From assembly GCA_050084515.1 (NCBI GenBank), contig CM114271.1, positions 13,950,001-14,014,000 on the forward strand: a stretch of 64,000 bases of DNA, in the 5' to 3' direction. The stretch's first letter is position 1. Every line of letters starts with the position of its first letter. The notes beneath the pieces are model-generated. The model worked only from the letters and a program-made list of their open reading frames with translations. It was not told the DNA's origin and ran no database searches. Position numbers and translations under genes: made by a program. Of this stretch, positions 1 to 12,381 are shown in pieces. The DNA comes from Blasia pusilla. Lineage: Eukaryota; Marchantiophyta; Marchantiopsida; Blasiales.

Positions 1-2
1 TT

Positions 3-2263
3 GGTGTGCAACAGACAAAGGTAGAGGCTATTTCATGCATTCCATTCCCTACAAATGTGAGTCAGGTTCGTGTATTCATGGGATTGGCTAACTTCTATCG
101 ACGGTACGTCAAGGGTTCAGTAAGATTGCAAAGCCACTGACCTTGCTGACCAAGGTGGATCATGAGTGACACTAGGGGGATGAGCAGGAGAGAGCATTTC
201 ATCTGCTCAAGGAGAGATTGACGTGCGCGCCCATATTGAGGAGACCGAGCAAGGAGCGTCCTTTCTAGTTGCATACCGATTGGAGCACGTTGGGGCTTGG
301 AGCTGTGCTCACCCAACATGACAATGATGGTAGAGAGTTCATGGTGATTTACGCTAGTCACTCGAACAACACTATAGAGGTGAAGTATATCTTGTATGAG
401 GGTGAGTGCTTGGGTGCAATGTGGGATGTTGCACATTTCAGGTATTATTTATTTGGCAATCCCTTTACCGTCATTACAAATCATCAACCACTTAAGTGGT
501 TGATGGAGTCCAACAAGCTTACAAGAAAGCTTGCAAGATGTGCTCTGTTGTTGCAGGAGTATGATTTCCAGGTGGTGCATAGACTTGGGACGCTCAACCA
601 AGATGCAAATGGGTTAAGCTGTACCCCATGCCCGAGTGAGCGAGATGCGACTGGAGCTCGTTGGCATAGTGAGAGTGATGAGGAGTTGCTGCCCAGATGC
701 CACGCGTCAGCCTATTTGGGCTTGTTGGCTATAGAGAGCCAGATTTTTGAGACTTCGATGGCGAGGTGTGATGGAGAGTCCTTAGATCCACAGGCCGGTG
801 AGGATCCGACAGGTAGCCGAGAAGTTCACGACGATGGAGTGGTCTTGGAGTACTTGCGTACTGGTAGTGTCATGAGCACAATGGGTGCTAGAGAGCGGGA
901 TCCGATCCTATAGCGAGCCAGACAATTTCGGTGGGAGGAGACACATGTGTTGCAAGTCTGGGAGGATGGTAGAGTACGTGTAGTGCCTCATCCTTCACAA
1001 AGAGCATTTTTGGTGCGTGATGCCCACAAGGAGTTGGATCATTTTGGAGTGAAGCGGACATACAACTTGCTCCACAAACAGTATTGGTGGCGAGGCATGC
1101 AGAGTGATGTTCAACAGTTTGTTGCCATGGGCATGGTTTTTGATCGGGTCCGGACCTCGTTCAATGCTCCGACTCCAAAGTTGCATCCACTTCTCATCAT
1201 GGATTTAGGTTATAGATGGAGTTTGGATTTTTCATGACCTTTACCTTTGACGGAGCACCATAGTCTTTATGTGTTGGTGATGGTCGAGCACTTCTCAACG
1301 TGGATAGAGTTGGTTGCATTTCTTGACAAAGCGAGTGAGGGAGTAGTGTATGCCTTCGTAGATCGAGTGCTAAGTCATTACGGCACGCCAACCGAGGTGT
1401 TGACAGACCAGGGTACGGAGTTTCATGGGGATTTTTAGGCCTTGTGTGATTAGGCGTTGATCGACCACCGCACCACTTCGCGAGATCATCCTAAGGCAGA
1501 TGGACTAGCGGAGAAGGTTGTGCAGACGATGAAGAGAGGATTACGCAAGTATGGCTTGCAGAGAGGTCACCTAGGAGATTGGGACCTCCAATTGTCGTGG
1601 TTGGCGATGGGATACACATTCAACATGCAGGCATCCTTAGTGTCTTTCTCACCGTATTTGCTACTTTATGGACGAGAGTCGGATTTACCTGCAGCCATTC
1701 GTCGAGATGTTGGTGAGGTATTGAACCTTGATGACCCTGATGTATGGATGCGAGCATCTTCTCATAGGGTTGACTTGTTTCGAAGAGTGATGCCCATGGC
1801 GTTTGAGAACTTGGCGATTGCATTGCATCGGGATACGCTGAGGTATGCGACTATTCGAGGAGGTGGTTATCGACCTACTATCCGAAGGTTTCATCAAGGA
1901 GACTATATCTACTTGCAGCAGACGGCATCCATGACTTTGGATGTTACTCTAGGGCACACCATCTTGAGAGTGTGTGAGATTCTGCCATCTGGTGTTCTCT
2001 TACTGGAGGGACGCAATGGTATGGTTTGGAAGGACCATGTGCATAACTGTGCGCCATGTCACCTTCCTAAAATTGACGGTATAGTTTATCCAAGCTTAGC
2101 TGTAGTTCCTGCAGGCTTGCGATGTGTGTTGTGTGGTTCTGCCCGTGGTGCAGCCACTATGCTAGTCTGTGATGGATGTTTGAGAGGATGGCATATGGCA
2201 TGTCTGACGCCACCTCTCACTAGGATTCCTCAGGGACAATGGATGTGTCCCAAATGTACATAG
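3..2263 (+). pseudogene. Ty3/gypsy pol remnant (RT end, RNase H, integrase, PHD finger)
   Basis: This is the 3' part of a Ty3/gypsy polyprotein cut by the left window edge. The order is RT thumb/connection (MGLANFYRRYVKG near base 90), RNase H (HTDWSTLGLGAVL near 270), integrase zinc-binding region (HFGVKRTY, YWWRGMQ near 1050), integrase core (SLDF near 1225, VLTDQGTEF near 1410, HPKADGLAEK near 1490) and a C-terminal PHD finger. From about base 120 to the end everything lies in one frame, interrupted by stops at 167, 173, 266, 911, 1235, 1436 and 1451. A frameshift near 115 joins the first segment. The second Cys pair of the integrase zinc finger is lost (GMVFDRVR where the family has CxxC). 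The copy is dead. The gypsy assignment is firm; the clade is not determined. Confidence 0.93.
2123..2257 (+). other. PHD finger at the C-terminus of the gypsy pol
   Basis: The last 45 residues of the pol carry a complete C4HC3 pattern: CVLC, then CDGC, then WH followed by C, then CPKC. The spacing and the GWHMACLTPPL...QWMCPKC framing are those of a PHD zinc finger. It is in frame with the integrase and ends one codon before the TAG. PHD fingers in other proteins bind histone H3 tails. A role in targeting integration, as proposed for the chromodomain at the same place in chromoviruses, is my inference. The same finger is recognisable, decayed, in three other copies in this window (near 4.6, 13.5 and 50.7 kb). 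Confidence 0.9.
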
Positions 2264-4109
2264 AGTAGGTAGTTATAGATTCCGACTTGTGTTTATGATA
2301 TGGATGACAAGAAGGCGACTAACGATAGGGCCACATGAGCGCCTGGCTTTTTTGCTCTTAGCGTCCGACAGATGTATGTCATGGTAGGTGAGGATAGATG
2401 GCTATCTGGAGTTAGAGGGACCTAACCACCAATTAGGGGGGCGATTGGAGATATTTTGGTACTTCTCGTCTCGTTGTTTGATGCCATGAGTTAGCATTGG
2501 ATCGTGCGTGTTTGTGTGTATGTTCGGTGACAGCGATGTATATTTTGTAGCGATGTGTATGCGCATGATAGCTGTCACGTCTTTTAGGAGAGATTGGAAA
2601 AATCTAGTAGAGCGCCTTTGGAGATAGGGTAGCCTCAAGAGATCGAGGATGACCTATTGAGGCCACGGGTAACCAAAAAGACCACGTTTCCCCTTCGTTT
2701 CGGCTCATTTGGAGCCATATAGAGAACTTGCTATTTCTGAAAAGTTTCCATTTAGAATTCAGTTGACTTTCTACTTTGGGAAGTGGCCCTTGACCCACTA
2801 CATCAGGTCAAGAGCCAAGGAGATGACGTGCGAGCATAAGTTATCGAGGAGAGAGCTTGGGAGAGGGAAGGGGATATACCTCCAAGAGAAAGAGCTCTCA
2901 AGCTCATTCTCTCTTTGTTGAACCTCTTGGCATGAGGCGGCGGAGCTATGGTCTTCTTTTCCTTGTGTGTGTAACCCAAACCTCTCATTAGGAGAGTGGG
3001 TTTGGTTTAACATGAGAGAGAGTGCACACCATGGAGAGCTTGGTGTGAGATGTTGAGAGAGATTTCATTGATTTATTGGAGATATTTTCATACTTCTCGT
3101 CTTGTTGGTTGGATGCCATGAGCTAGGATGGGATCGTGCGTGTTTTTATGTATGTTTGGTGACAGCGATGTATATGCTCAAGAAAGACCTAACCACCAGC
3201 TAGAGGAGCGATTGGAGATATTTTTGTACTTCTCGTCTCGATGTTTGGATACCATCAATTAGCATGAGATTGTGGGTGTTTGTGTGTAAGTTTGGTAACA
3301 ATGATGTATGTTGTGTAGCGATGTGTATGCGCACGACAACTGTCACGTCTTTTAGGATACATAGATGAGATCTAGTAGAAATCCTTCGCACGTAGTGTAG
3401 GACAGTCTCAAGAGGTCGAGCATGACTGTTAAGGCCACGGGTAAACTGAGAGAGCATATTTCTCCTTCGTTTTGGATCATTTGGAGTCATATATAAAAAC
3501 TTACTATTTTTGGTAAGTTCCCATTTGGCTCTAGTTGAATTTCCACTTTGGGAATTTTTCTTGAAATTTTGCAAGTCTAGATAAATCTAAAGGACCTACT
3601 TTTCTTACAATTTTTGAAAAAAAGGATTTTTTGAATTAGAATAGGGTACTTATCTTCATAGACAAAGAGCAAAGAAAAATTGTTGTCAAGAAATGTAATT
3701 AAGATGAAGCAGGTTTGAAGATCTTGACCCACTACAGCAGGTCAAGAGCCAATGAGATAACCAGCACGCATAAGTTACTATGGAGAGAGCTTGGGAGAGG
3801 GAAGCGGATATACCTCCAAGAGAGAGAGCTTGAGAGCTGATTCTCTCTTTGTTGAACCTCTTGGCATGAGGCGGCAAAGCTCTCATCTTCCTTGCCTTGC
3901 GTGTGTAAACCAAGCCTCTCATTAGGAGAATGGATTGAGAGAGAGAGAGAGAGAGAGAAATTTGTGCACATTTGTGAGATCTTGTTGATGGAGAGATCTA
4001 CTTGATTTAATTGGAGTTATTTTCGTACTCCGCATCTCGATGTTTGGATGTCATGAGCTAGCATGGGATTGTGCGTGTTTTTGTATGTGTTTGGTGATAG
4101 CGATATATG
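2264..4109 (+). repeat. LTR-like repeats downstream of the gypsy pol
   Basis: No gene is seen. Two diverged copies of the same block lie in direct order. They start at about 2445 and 3212 with TTGGAGATATTTT, contain CTGTCACGTCTTTTAGGA, and end with a segment on CTCATTAGGAGA (near 2985 and 3920). Partial copies of the start occur at 3076 and 4011. The second block has extra sequence between about 3555 and 3724. The position right after pol and the direct repetition fit 3' LTRs of nested or tandem copies, but exact LTR ends were not found. Confidence 0.6.
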
Positions 4110-4740
4110 TTGTCTAGCAATGTGTATGTGCCCGACAAAGAGAGCCAGATTTGTTGTCAACTACTTAACGAGATGTGGCGTAGGTACTTGACCTCGACGA
4201 TCCACATGTATTGATGCGAACATGTTTTCAACATGCTAAGCTCTTTCATAGCGTTATGCCTATGGCATTTGAGATCTTAGCTATTGCTTAGCATCGCAGT
4301 AGTTTTAAGTACGCGACTACGTGTGGAGGAGGCCATTGACCATAGATTTGGAAACTCCATGCTGACGATTATATCTATCTATTAAAGACGGTGCCGAAGA
4401 TATTAGACGTGCCAACGGGATGTACTACTCTCCAAGTACGAGAGTTTTTCCTTCAGGAGTCCTTATTTTAGAGGATAATGATAATACAATTTGGAAGGTT
4501 CATACGCATAACTATATGTAATGTCATCTTCTGAACGTGGATGAGATTATTGATCCGAGTTTGGAAATTATTACTACAAGCTAGAGATGTATGTTGTATA
4601 GGTCTGCTAGAGGAGCAACAGAATGCTAGTTTGAATGGAAATTCTCGTTGATGTCATATCTCTTGTTTGGCAGTGTCTCTTGACTTGGTTGCTCAAGGAC
4701 GTAAGCTTTATCCCAAATGCACATAGATATGATAAGTAGA
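4110..4740 (+). pseudogene. Second, highly decayed gypsy integrase C-terminus with PHD trace
   Basis: Translated fragments match the end of the first copy in order: LDLDDPHVLMR near 4200, MPMAFEILAIA near 4255, DDYIYLLKT near 4360, then RCMLYRSARGAT and a terminal PKCT near 4720. Stops and small indels occur in every frame. It is a separate insertion or duplicate of the same family, with LTR-like sequence on its left. Confidence 0.75.
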
Positions 4741-6664
4741 TTAGATGATGACACTTGTTGTTCTTAATTGCAAGAAGGTGACTAATGATGAAGCAACATA
4801 TCACCTGATCTCCTAATCTAGATCCGAAAATGTGCATACCATTTAGACTTGTTTTGTAGGCTATTCAGAATTAGAGGAACCTCCCAAAATAGGAAAATAC
4901 AAGACCTATATAAGACCTCGGTATTCTCACGCTCTACGCCTGATTTCTCATTATAATAATCGCGCGAATAGATATCGTTACCACCATACATCGACTATCA
5001 TACACACAAGTCTAAGGTCTATCTAACCGTGAATCTTAACATATCTACACATGAACAATGGGACAACCCCAATCACTACCCTAACTAGTAGTTAGTTACC
5101 TCTAGTTAGTATAATATTTATTCACACAACAATACTCCTCCTTATCTAGCAAGTATTTGACAATATTTACCTCCATAAACACTAATTTGACATATCATGC
5201 AAAGTTCAAAAGACTAATGCCCTCTAATGAGGCAAAGTACATTTCTGTTAAATGAAAGAAAACTTATGTCCAGAAATAATTATGATAAAGATGACCAATT
5301 CAAGGAAATTTGTAAGAAATAAAACCTTCCAAATTAATCTGTAATCATTACGAATGCCCTTCTCCGGCTGAAAAAATATAGGTGTGCTCTAATTACCTAC
5401 TCATATGTCCTGTAAGAGGTCTATCCACAATCGGCATCTCCAATTGGAAATTTGAGGTGCATTATCCTCTTGGGGACTTTTGTTCAAAAACTTGAACTTT
5501 CCGCAATTAGATGATGACTTGATCCTTTTTCTTTACTTGTTTCCTTTTCTTTTAAGTTACTTAGACGTCTAATATTTGTACCCACACTAACTACATTTCT
5601 CACTTTTCGCTACATTCCTCATAAAAAAGCATACATTTCAGAGAAAAACCCACGGAAGTGAGGTAACACCCCACCGACTCTCTCAGGTAAAATTGTGTCG
5701 AGAGTCTGTACTACTGTAGACAGTTAGAGTCGGAATGGTATCTTAGTAAGAACGACAGCTCTCATAGGAAAGCATTTTAGATGAATTTCATACCCATACA
5801 AGTTAAATGAGGAAGGGGTGTTACATTTGAATTAAGAGTCTATACTGTAAACAGTTCGAGTCTGAATGGTATCTTAGTAAGAACAAAAGCTCTCATACGA
5901 AAGCATTTTAGATGAATTTCATACCCTTACAAGTTTAGTGAGGATTTGGTGTTACATTTAATACCGCTACGAGGGGCTGAGTATGGATATTGAACCATCT
6001 CCTTTCCCTTCCCATGTGATACTCTTCTCCCACTACCTTGGATCATGAGAGTCTATGCCAAAATACCAAAATCCTCTAGGATTACTGTCCCAAGGATAGA
6101 ATTCTGATATTGTCGAGCAGTAGAGACTCGCGAAGATAATTTGAGGGTGAATTTCCCTGTCAAGACACAAGGACTGTCCATTCACAATCTTAACTCCTGC
6201 TTTTGAAAGTCAACCCGTACCTAATTCTTCACATACCACTCTCGTCGTGGGAGATACTTGTCCTATGGTTGCATCCTGACAAATTGGCATGAGGAGAGAA
6301 ATGCTTCTCTACATGGACTTCGCACCAGAGCTTAGTTCTGATGGGGCGGTTTCATTTCACCTATTTGATGGGGTGAGTGCTTTAGTTTTGCCTGTTTGGC
6401 ACTTGCTTAATATCAGGAAGTTAGATAAGGATGATTCCGCAGGACACATGTAAAAATCCTGGTCCATGTAATTGAAACGTAGATCTCATAACCTCACTTG
6501 AAACCTCAAAGTTACCATGTGGGGATTCCTACATCATGGACAGATAGCCTTGATATTTGACCATCAGGCATGACAGGCAGCACGGAAATTTCAAACTTAG
6601 GCTTACAAAAGGCCTTGATTGGAGTAGGAGAAAGGGAGAAAACTTTTGCCTTAGGAGTGCAGGT
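4741..6664. other. Intergenic, no gene seen
   Basis: The first 300 bases resemble the region downstream of pol in the other gypsy copies (for example TTAGAGGAACCTCCC near 4872). The rest is AT-rich without a supported ORF, apart from the tandem duplication listed separately. The last few hundred bases are probably the 3' flank of the minus-strand gene that ends at 6665. Confidence 0.5.
5701..5962. repeat. Tandem duplication, about 134-bp unit
   Basis: Two direct copies start with AGAGTCTGTACT (5701) and AGAGTCTATACT (5835). Both run through GAATGGTATCTTAGTAAGAAC, GAAAGCATTTTAGATG and a TGTTACATTT end. They differ by scattered substitutions and a few indels. Confidence 0.85.
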
Positions 6665-9600
6665 CTAAGAGGGCAATCTTGGCCCAATAACCTTAGGTGA
6701 CCTGGATGGTACTCTACTAACAGGAGGTGACTTAATATCCTTAAGAGCTTCAGCTTCTGCAAGCGCTCGTGTTGCTTCGGCTCTCCACTCAGCTTGACGT
6801 TGTGCTTCAGCTGTTGGCAATCCTAGCTACCACATACACTCATCCTTCAACATAGCACACAGACGAACACAATTTCAAAGAGACACTGCATCAATCTCAT
6901 AAATAAAGCAAAGGAGGAAACCATTGGGGATTCACGTTCATCTGCAGGAGTCAGCAGAACTCAAATCTGAGGTTAGTTATTGGCTGCAGTGTTCAGAGGT
7001 ATGTCATTACTTATGCAGAGTACTAGTATTTTTCAAATACATGAAGACAAAGTAAATGAATGGGTTAAGGTTGAGAAGATCACCGCAACCCGGAAGGCAT
7101 CCATCCGTGCATTTTCACGCTCTTCGATGCTTGCAAGCTTCTTTCCTGCAGCTACTGTCCTCTCTAACCTCTGTACAAAACAAAACATCTTTCAGCTTTG
7201 ACACTGCAAATGCTTCTTGTTTCTTTCCTCAATCTGCAATGAACACCATCGCTTCATGAGGACAGTCTGCTAACAATCTGTAATTTCCGGTAGACATTAC
7301 AGATTTTGAGAAACAAAGCCCTAATTATGACAAAATGAACAAGTTCAGGTTGAAAATGAAATCATATAGAGGGTAGAAAATGTTTGAAATGACAAAAAAA
7401 ATACTCCCCTCAGGGTTGTAGCATTTGACTCCAACCTTGACATTTGACTCCCAAAGAAACATGACTTATACACTAATACTTTTGAAGTGAGGGTAGGCGT
7501 ATCACCGATTTCTCTGCCCGCAACTTCTTCTTTTCCCTTTGCATGCCAAAACCAACCATACATTAGTCACTTAACAGCAAAATGATGTTTCATCTTGCGA
7601 TGTTGAACTCCTAAAAGTTTGCATCTAGTAGAAGCTAGAAGTAAATGTGGGCACTCAGCATCCCTATGTACACTTCTACAGTTTTTCCATTCAAACATTC
7701 AGCACCTCCACATCACTAGGAGAGCATCACCTCATACACTCCAGACAAGAATATCGACTGGAAGTTGGCTCCTAGCAGTGTTTCCATTCTTAAGTTTTGG
7801 ATAACAAGCATACCAACACCCATACCTCCAATCAACAGTACCATACAATCGTTGCATCTCCATTTGTTCATGCTTCTTCTTTTGAAACTCGCCACTAGCT
7901 AATTTGGCCTGTATACACTCAGAAACCGGATAATCAGATTCATCCTCAATGGTAAACACATACATACACATATAGGTGGATGGACAATTCATGCACAGAT
8001 ATTCTAGTAGAAAGACAAGCTGCACACCTTGGCCATCTCTACATTTCGCCAAACCAATGCTTTTTGCTGCATCTGCACCTCATTGATGGCCTATTCAAGT
8101 ACATCCAGTATATACATTAGTATACAAGAAATGACAGGAAGACAATTTGTAATCAACAACCCCGCATCATATACATATCAAGATACAGTTGAGATCAAAC
8201 ATGCTCTAAATCCTCATGCATCTGGCTGCTGCACTTACATTTCCTAAGTTCTACAGCTCCGTCACACATGCTACCTGGAGTTGAGACTTGGGCAGCAAAT
8301 GTGCTGCTGCTTCCTCCTTTTCAGTCACAACCTCTGTGTCTCGGCCTTTCTTTCTTCGCTTCTCTCTTCCATGTTTTTCTTTTTTCCTATGCCGCTTCCC
8401 ATGTTTTTCATCAGTTTCTCTTGGCTTTCTTCTCTTATCTCTTCTCTTCTCCTTGTCCTCTTTCTCTTTCCTCCGGGTAGACTTCCTCTCTCTCCCACGC
8501 ACCAGTCTTGACTTCCTGCAATGTTTGGACATGACTGAATTGGTTGAGCTTCTTCATATTAACACATATCACACTTACCTCACATCTACTCTGACAGCTT
8601 GACCTACCAAAGAATTGAGAGAAGGAAACTCAAGGAGGATAAAGCTTTCCCTTCCCATCTTACTAGACCTCCTCAGTGACGGAATGGTACTCTCCACAGA
8701 TAGGTAGAGTCTTACACAGATCTTCCAATAAGATAATTTTTGCAAAGGCGTGGTTTACATAGCATGGGGACAACAGCGCATGACGGCTCCAGTCTTGTGA
8801 AACCACCAGAGCTGATCATTCTCAACATACGCGAGACAACAAGATCCACGAACTGCTGCGGAATTGGATTCAATATTATTCAGCAGAATTGGATCTAAAT
8901 CAGAGCACGAGTTAATGTTGAAGAAGCACTGAAAAAAAGTGGGCAATCGATAATCAGGTGTTGATGAAATCATGTGACACGTAATTTTGGGAGAAGTCAG
9001 TCTTATGAAGAATGTTCCTTCCACTGGACCAGTACTCCCAGAAAAACCTTCATCACATGTACAAACAGAGCAAGACTAAACCATACATTGCGGAAGATAA
9101 CATGGCATTAGGAGAGGTAGTCATGAAAGAACATGTATCACCTTTGAGTCACATTGTCCTAAAAAAATTCTGAAAACCCAGAGGAAGGGAAAGGAGGGCC
9201 TCAACCTTCGGGCTTTTACTTACAGCCCTCTAGGGGTTTAGAGATAATGGGCGAAGATGATGGCATTGGAAAGCCCCAAAAGAACTGTTGGCTAAAATTT
9301 CTTACCGGAATGTTCCGTTAAACGCAGAAAAAGTGGGCTTCCAGAGCTAAAATTGCGGCTGGGCAGATACAGAATGCCTCGCAAATGACCATCTGCTCGT
9401 CAAGTTTCCTGAATGCGAGGCCTTCTCCACAAAGGGAAAGCACAAATCCGAACACAGACCGCAGGTAAATCACTCAAGGTGTGCAGACAGCGATTTGCAA
9501 AACTCTTACCGCTCAAATCCTTGTCGCTAAATTGGAGCATGGATTGTCCAAAGACGATGGGAATTGGGGCCGTAATCGCGGATGAACGAATGTAACTCAG

Positions 9601-9848
9601 AAAGCATACGAGAACACGAAATTCAAAAGACGGCAGAAGCAAGGGCCGAATTACCTGCGCTTCTCATCTTCATCAGAAGATCCGGAAGAAGAAGTTTCTT
9701 CTCTGGCAACCGGAATGGAACGCTTTCTCTTGGAGCAATGCCTCCTCGCATTTTCAGCACCAGAGCCCGAAGAAGACGAAGACGTTGCGGAGGACGTGAT
9801 ATCTGTCTCACTATCACTACACGACTTGTGATGATCACCTTCTTTCAT
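6665..9848 (-). CDS. Lys/Glu/Ser-rich coiled-coil protein, unidentified (6 exons, 273 aa)
   Basis: Six exons join in phase with GT/AG borders: 9655-9848, 8275-8515, 8028-8090, 7826-7908, 7090-7168 and 6665-6826, totalling 822 nt. The protein starts with an acidic Ser-rich tract (SCSDSETDITSS...SSGSSDEDEKRR, residues 1-65). A Lys/Arg/Glu-rich block follows (residues 66-145, many RRKEKEDKEK-type runs), then predicted helices (VWRNVEMAKAKLASGEFQKK, EMQRLYGTVDWR, AAGKKLASIEERENARMDAFR, AEAQRQAEWRAEATRALAEA). It ends in SPPVSRVPSRSPKVIGPRLPS. The composition suggests a nuclear, possibly RNA-processing protein, but that is inference and I recognise no named family. Exon 1 was chosen from the first ATG of an open Ser-rich frame whose donor phase matches exon 2. 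Further upstream exons are not excluded. Confidence 0.68.
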
Positions 9849-10336
9849 CTCAACACATGACCGAAAACCCTGGCGGATGGATGTTCAATTGCCGTCGATC
9901 CAGTTGTGCGACACCAACCGCTCAATTCTTCCGCCGACCATTTCAGACGGCGATCAAACGCATTAACGCCACCGCCGATTCCAATCCACAATCCCCCGCT
10001 TCATCTATTCCTCGCCCTTCGCCACAATCCACATCTCCAGCCCGCGAGAATCCCCCGAAGCAAACGGCTACAATTACTCTTTCTTACCCCAATAGTCGCC
10101 GCATCGCTTCACTTGTCCGACGTCGCCTCCTCATGATCCTCCCGCTCTCACTCGAGAGTTACTCCACAATCCCAATTTCTGGCTTCCGCTGCTCTTCAAC
10201 CTCCGCTTCCGCGGGATCTTGAAAGGAGAGGCAGAGTTTAGGGTGTTGGTGGCGGAGACACGACACTCATCCCTGCTACATTCGCCCTCATTCAATGCGC
10301 AACCCCCAGATAGCAACGATAAGATTACCATGTTTA
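9849..10336 (-). promoter_or_regulatory. GC-rich 5' flank of the coiled-coil gene
   Basis: This segment just upstream of the first ATG is clearly richer in C, G and CpG than its surroundings and changes abruptly to AT-rich DNA after 10335. It probably holds the 5' UTR and core promoter. No TATA box or other motif could be assigned with confidence. A 121-codon ORF on the plus strand here has only low-complexity Ser/Pro/Arg content. Confidence 0.4.
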
Positions 10337-10379
10337 TTTTTCTTTTTCATCAATTCATTTTGTAATTAATTATGAGTTT

Positions 10380-10835
10380 GAGAAGAAATTAAAAAAATTG
10401 GATAATTATTATTATAAAAAGTAGTGGAGTTTAATTTTGATTGGTGAGATGATATTTATAAAAGAATGGCTTAATGGTAATTTTGTGTATTGATTAAAAT
10501 TTAAGAATAATTATTGTAGGAAAAAGTGGGATTTAATTTGATTGGTGAGGGTTATATTTACAAAAGAATGATTTAATGATGATTTTATGTATGTGAAAAA
10601 TGGATTAAAGTTTAGTAATAACTATTGTAGGAAGTAGTGAGATTTGATTTGATTGGTGAGGGTTTATGGGGGAGTCGTTTAGTGATGATTTTATGTATAT
10701 GAAGAGTGGGTTAAAACTTGGATAATAATTATTATAGGAAGTAGTGGGATTTAGTTTGATTGATGGGGATTACATTTTATGGGGGGAGTGGTTTAGTGGT
10801 GATTTTATATATGTGACGAGTGGGTTAAAAAAGAA
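10380..10835. repeat. Four tandem AT-rich units of about 115 bp
   Basis: Units carry TTTGATTGGTGAG, a GATGATTTTATGTAT-type segment, and AATAATTATTATAGGAAGTAGTGGG variants. They are repeated about four times with growing divergence. No coding potential is seen. Confidence 0.8.
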
Positions 10836-10891
10836 TTTCCACTCTTTAATTTATTTTTTTCTAATATTTTTTTGCAATAATATTTCTTTTT

Positions 10892-10917
10892 GTGCATAGC
10901 ACGGGCATGCTAACTAG
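10892..10917 (+). mobile_element. Helitron 3' terminus (hairpin + CTAG)
   Basis: GTGC-ATA-GCAC forms a short hairpin that is followed 11 bases later by CTAG and then T, the canonical Helitron 3' end. The 5' end was not identified. The tandem array to the left is probably its interior. Confidence 0.55.
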
Positions 10918-11199
10918 TCCCTTGTATTCTTAGGCTTGTTCTCATGGAATCACCATCCATGAGCATATGTAGCATCTCCCTTCTGCATTGTGCCCTTCAC
11001 CTAGCTTTGAGTCCCTTCTTTTAATTCCCTAATACCATAATGAGTGAGGAAAGCTCATCATATAAATTTAATTCTTTTATTCGGTTATAACATTAATTCT
11101 TCTATTACATATGTCATCATGTGGGTCAAAATATACATGTAAACGCCATAGGGTCCTCGGATTCCATCCTCTTTTAATTATACTAGTATCCTCTTTTAA

Positions 11200-11397
11200 T
11201 CTATATTATTATGAGAGAGTGCCATTTTAATTTGCAAATACCTCTTTGCTTTTCACGTGGCAATTGGGCAGCAAAAAAATGATTCACATACTACATGTAG
11301 TAAGAAATCTCATCATTGATCTCTTCCCTGCACGGCCTATACACTAGCTCTTCAAACACTTTTTTATTTTCCGTGCATCGCACAGGCACCTTACTAG
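11200..11397 (+). mobile_element. Short non-autonomous Helitron, 198 bp
   Basis: It starts with TCTATATTATTATGAGAGAG directly after A and ends with the hairpin CCGTGC-ATC-GCACaGG, a spacer and CTTACTAG directly before T. It has no inverted repeats or target duplication, as expected for Helitrons. A relative with the same termini lies at 58494-58688. The flanks TTTTAA and TTATA are contiguous in a related sequence near 59457, which gives an empty site. Confidence 0.85.
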
Positions 11398-11402
11398 TTA
11401 TA

Positions 11403-12381
11403 CTAGTAAATTGCTCGTGTGATGCGCGGAAAATAAAAAAGTGTTAGAAGAATTTTTGTTAATGTAAAGACCGTGAAGGGAAGGTATGAATAATGTTGCA
11501 CATAAATTCCAAAAATAAGTTTATGTCCATAACATGTGAAACATTTTCTTGTTCTCCAATTGTCAAGTGTCAATAGAAGGGCCTTAAAAAAATATGTCAA
11601 TAATATTTTTGAAATTATGTTTCAATTTTGAAATTATTTTAATTTTAAATTATAATTATAATTTCCATTTTTTAAAATCTTAAAAGAGTAAGAAAATTTC
11701 ACCTTTAAATAATACCCATCGCCTCTAAATAATTTCACTCCTCCTTAAAAGATCGAAAAATTACTATTCTTCCTCTTCTACTCTTCCCTCCAAAATAACA
11801 TTCACTAACCAAAATCTTAGCTAGTTTTAGTTAACGAAATCATTTTCCTTTTCCATTCAAATTCATTTTCCTTTCCCAAAATATCACATGTGAATTAATA
11901 CCCTTATTTCTAAAAACAATCACGTTACTGATGAAAATTTTTAAATATATTTTCTATTTTCTAAAATCTTAGAGGAGTAATAACATTTCACTCTTCTTAG
12001 TAATTACAATTCCTCCATTCAAATTTAAATGATATCCCAATCCCCTAAGTAATTTTACCTTTCCATCAAATTTAAACAAAATCTACTCCTTCTCCATTTA
12101 AATTTATTTTCTCTTTCCATCAAATATGAATTTAGGCAAAAATTATAAATTTTTGGTTATTTATCATAATTATTATATTTTATTAATATCTATAATTACC
12201 CATTATAATATTAAATAAATTATTAATTTATTAATATATTTTCTTTCTATTCCACTCAAATCCCTATCCGTTCTTCTTCCCTATCTATTTCTACCCATCT
12301 AATATGGCTCAAGCAACAAAATTCAAACATGTTGCCTATTTTGTCTTATTGCCTCACGATCTTGTCGTATTATACAATAGA
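11403..12381 (-). mobile_element. Non-autonomous Helitron, about 979 bp, minus strand
   Basis: The minus-strand 3' end reads CCGCGC-ATC-ACACGag, spacer, TTTACTAG before T. The likely 5' end is TCTATTGTATAATACG at 12381, ambiguous by a few bases because of a GATA run. The body matches, in opposite orientation, the 998-bp Helitron at 43719-44716, for example the CACTCTTCTTAGTAATTAC segment and GTTGCCTATTTTGTCTTAT. It has no coding content. Confidence 0.75.

Noticed and set aside
9857-10222. A 121-codon plus-strand ORF
   Set aside because: Low-complexity Ser/Pro/Arg content, opposite the GC-rich 5' flank of a supported minus-strand gene, with no domain.
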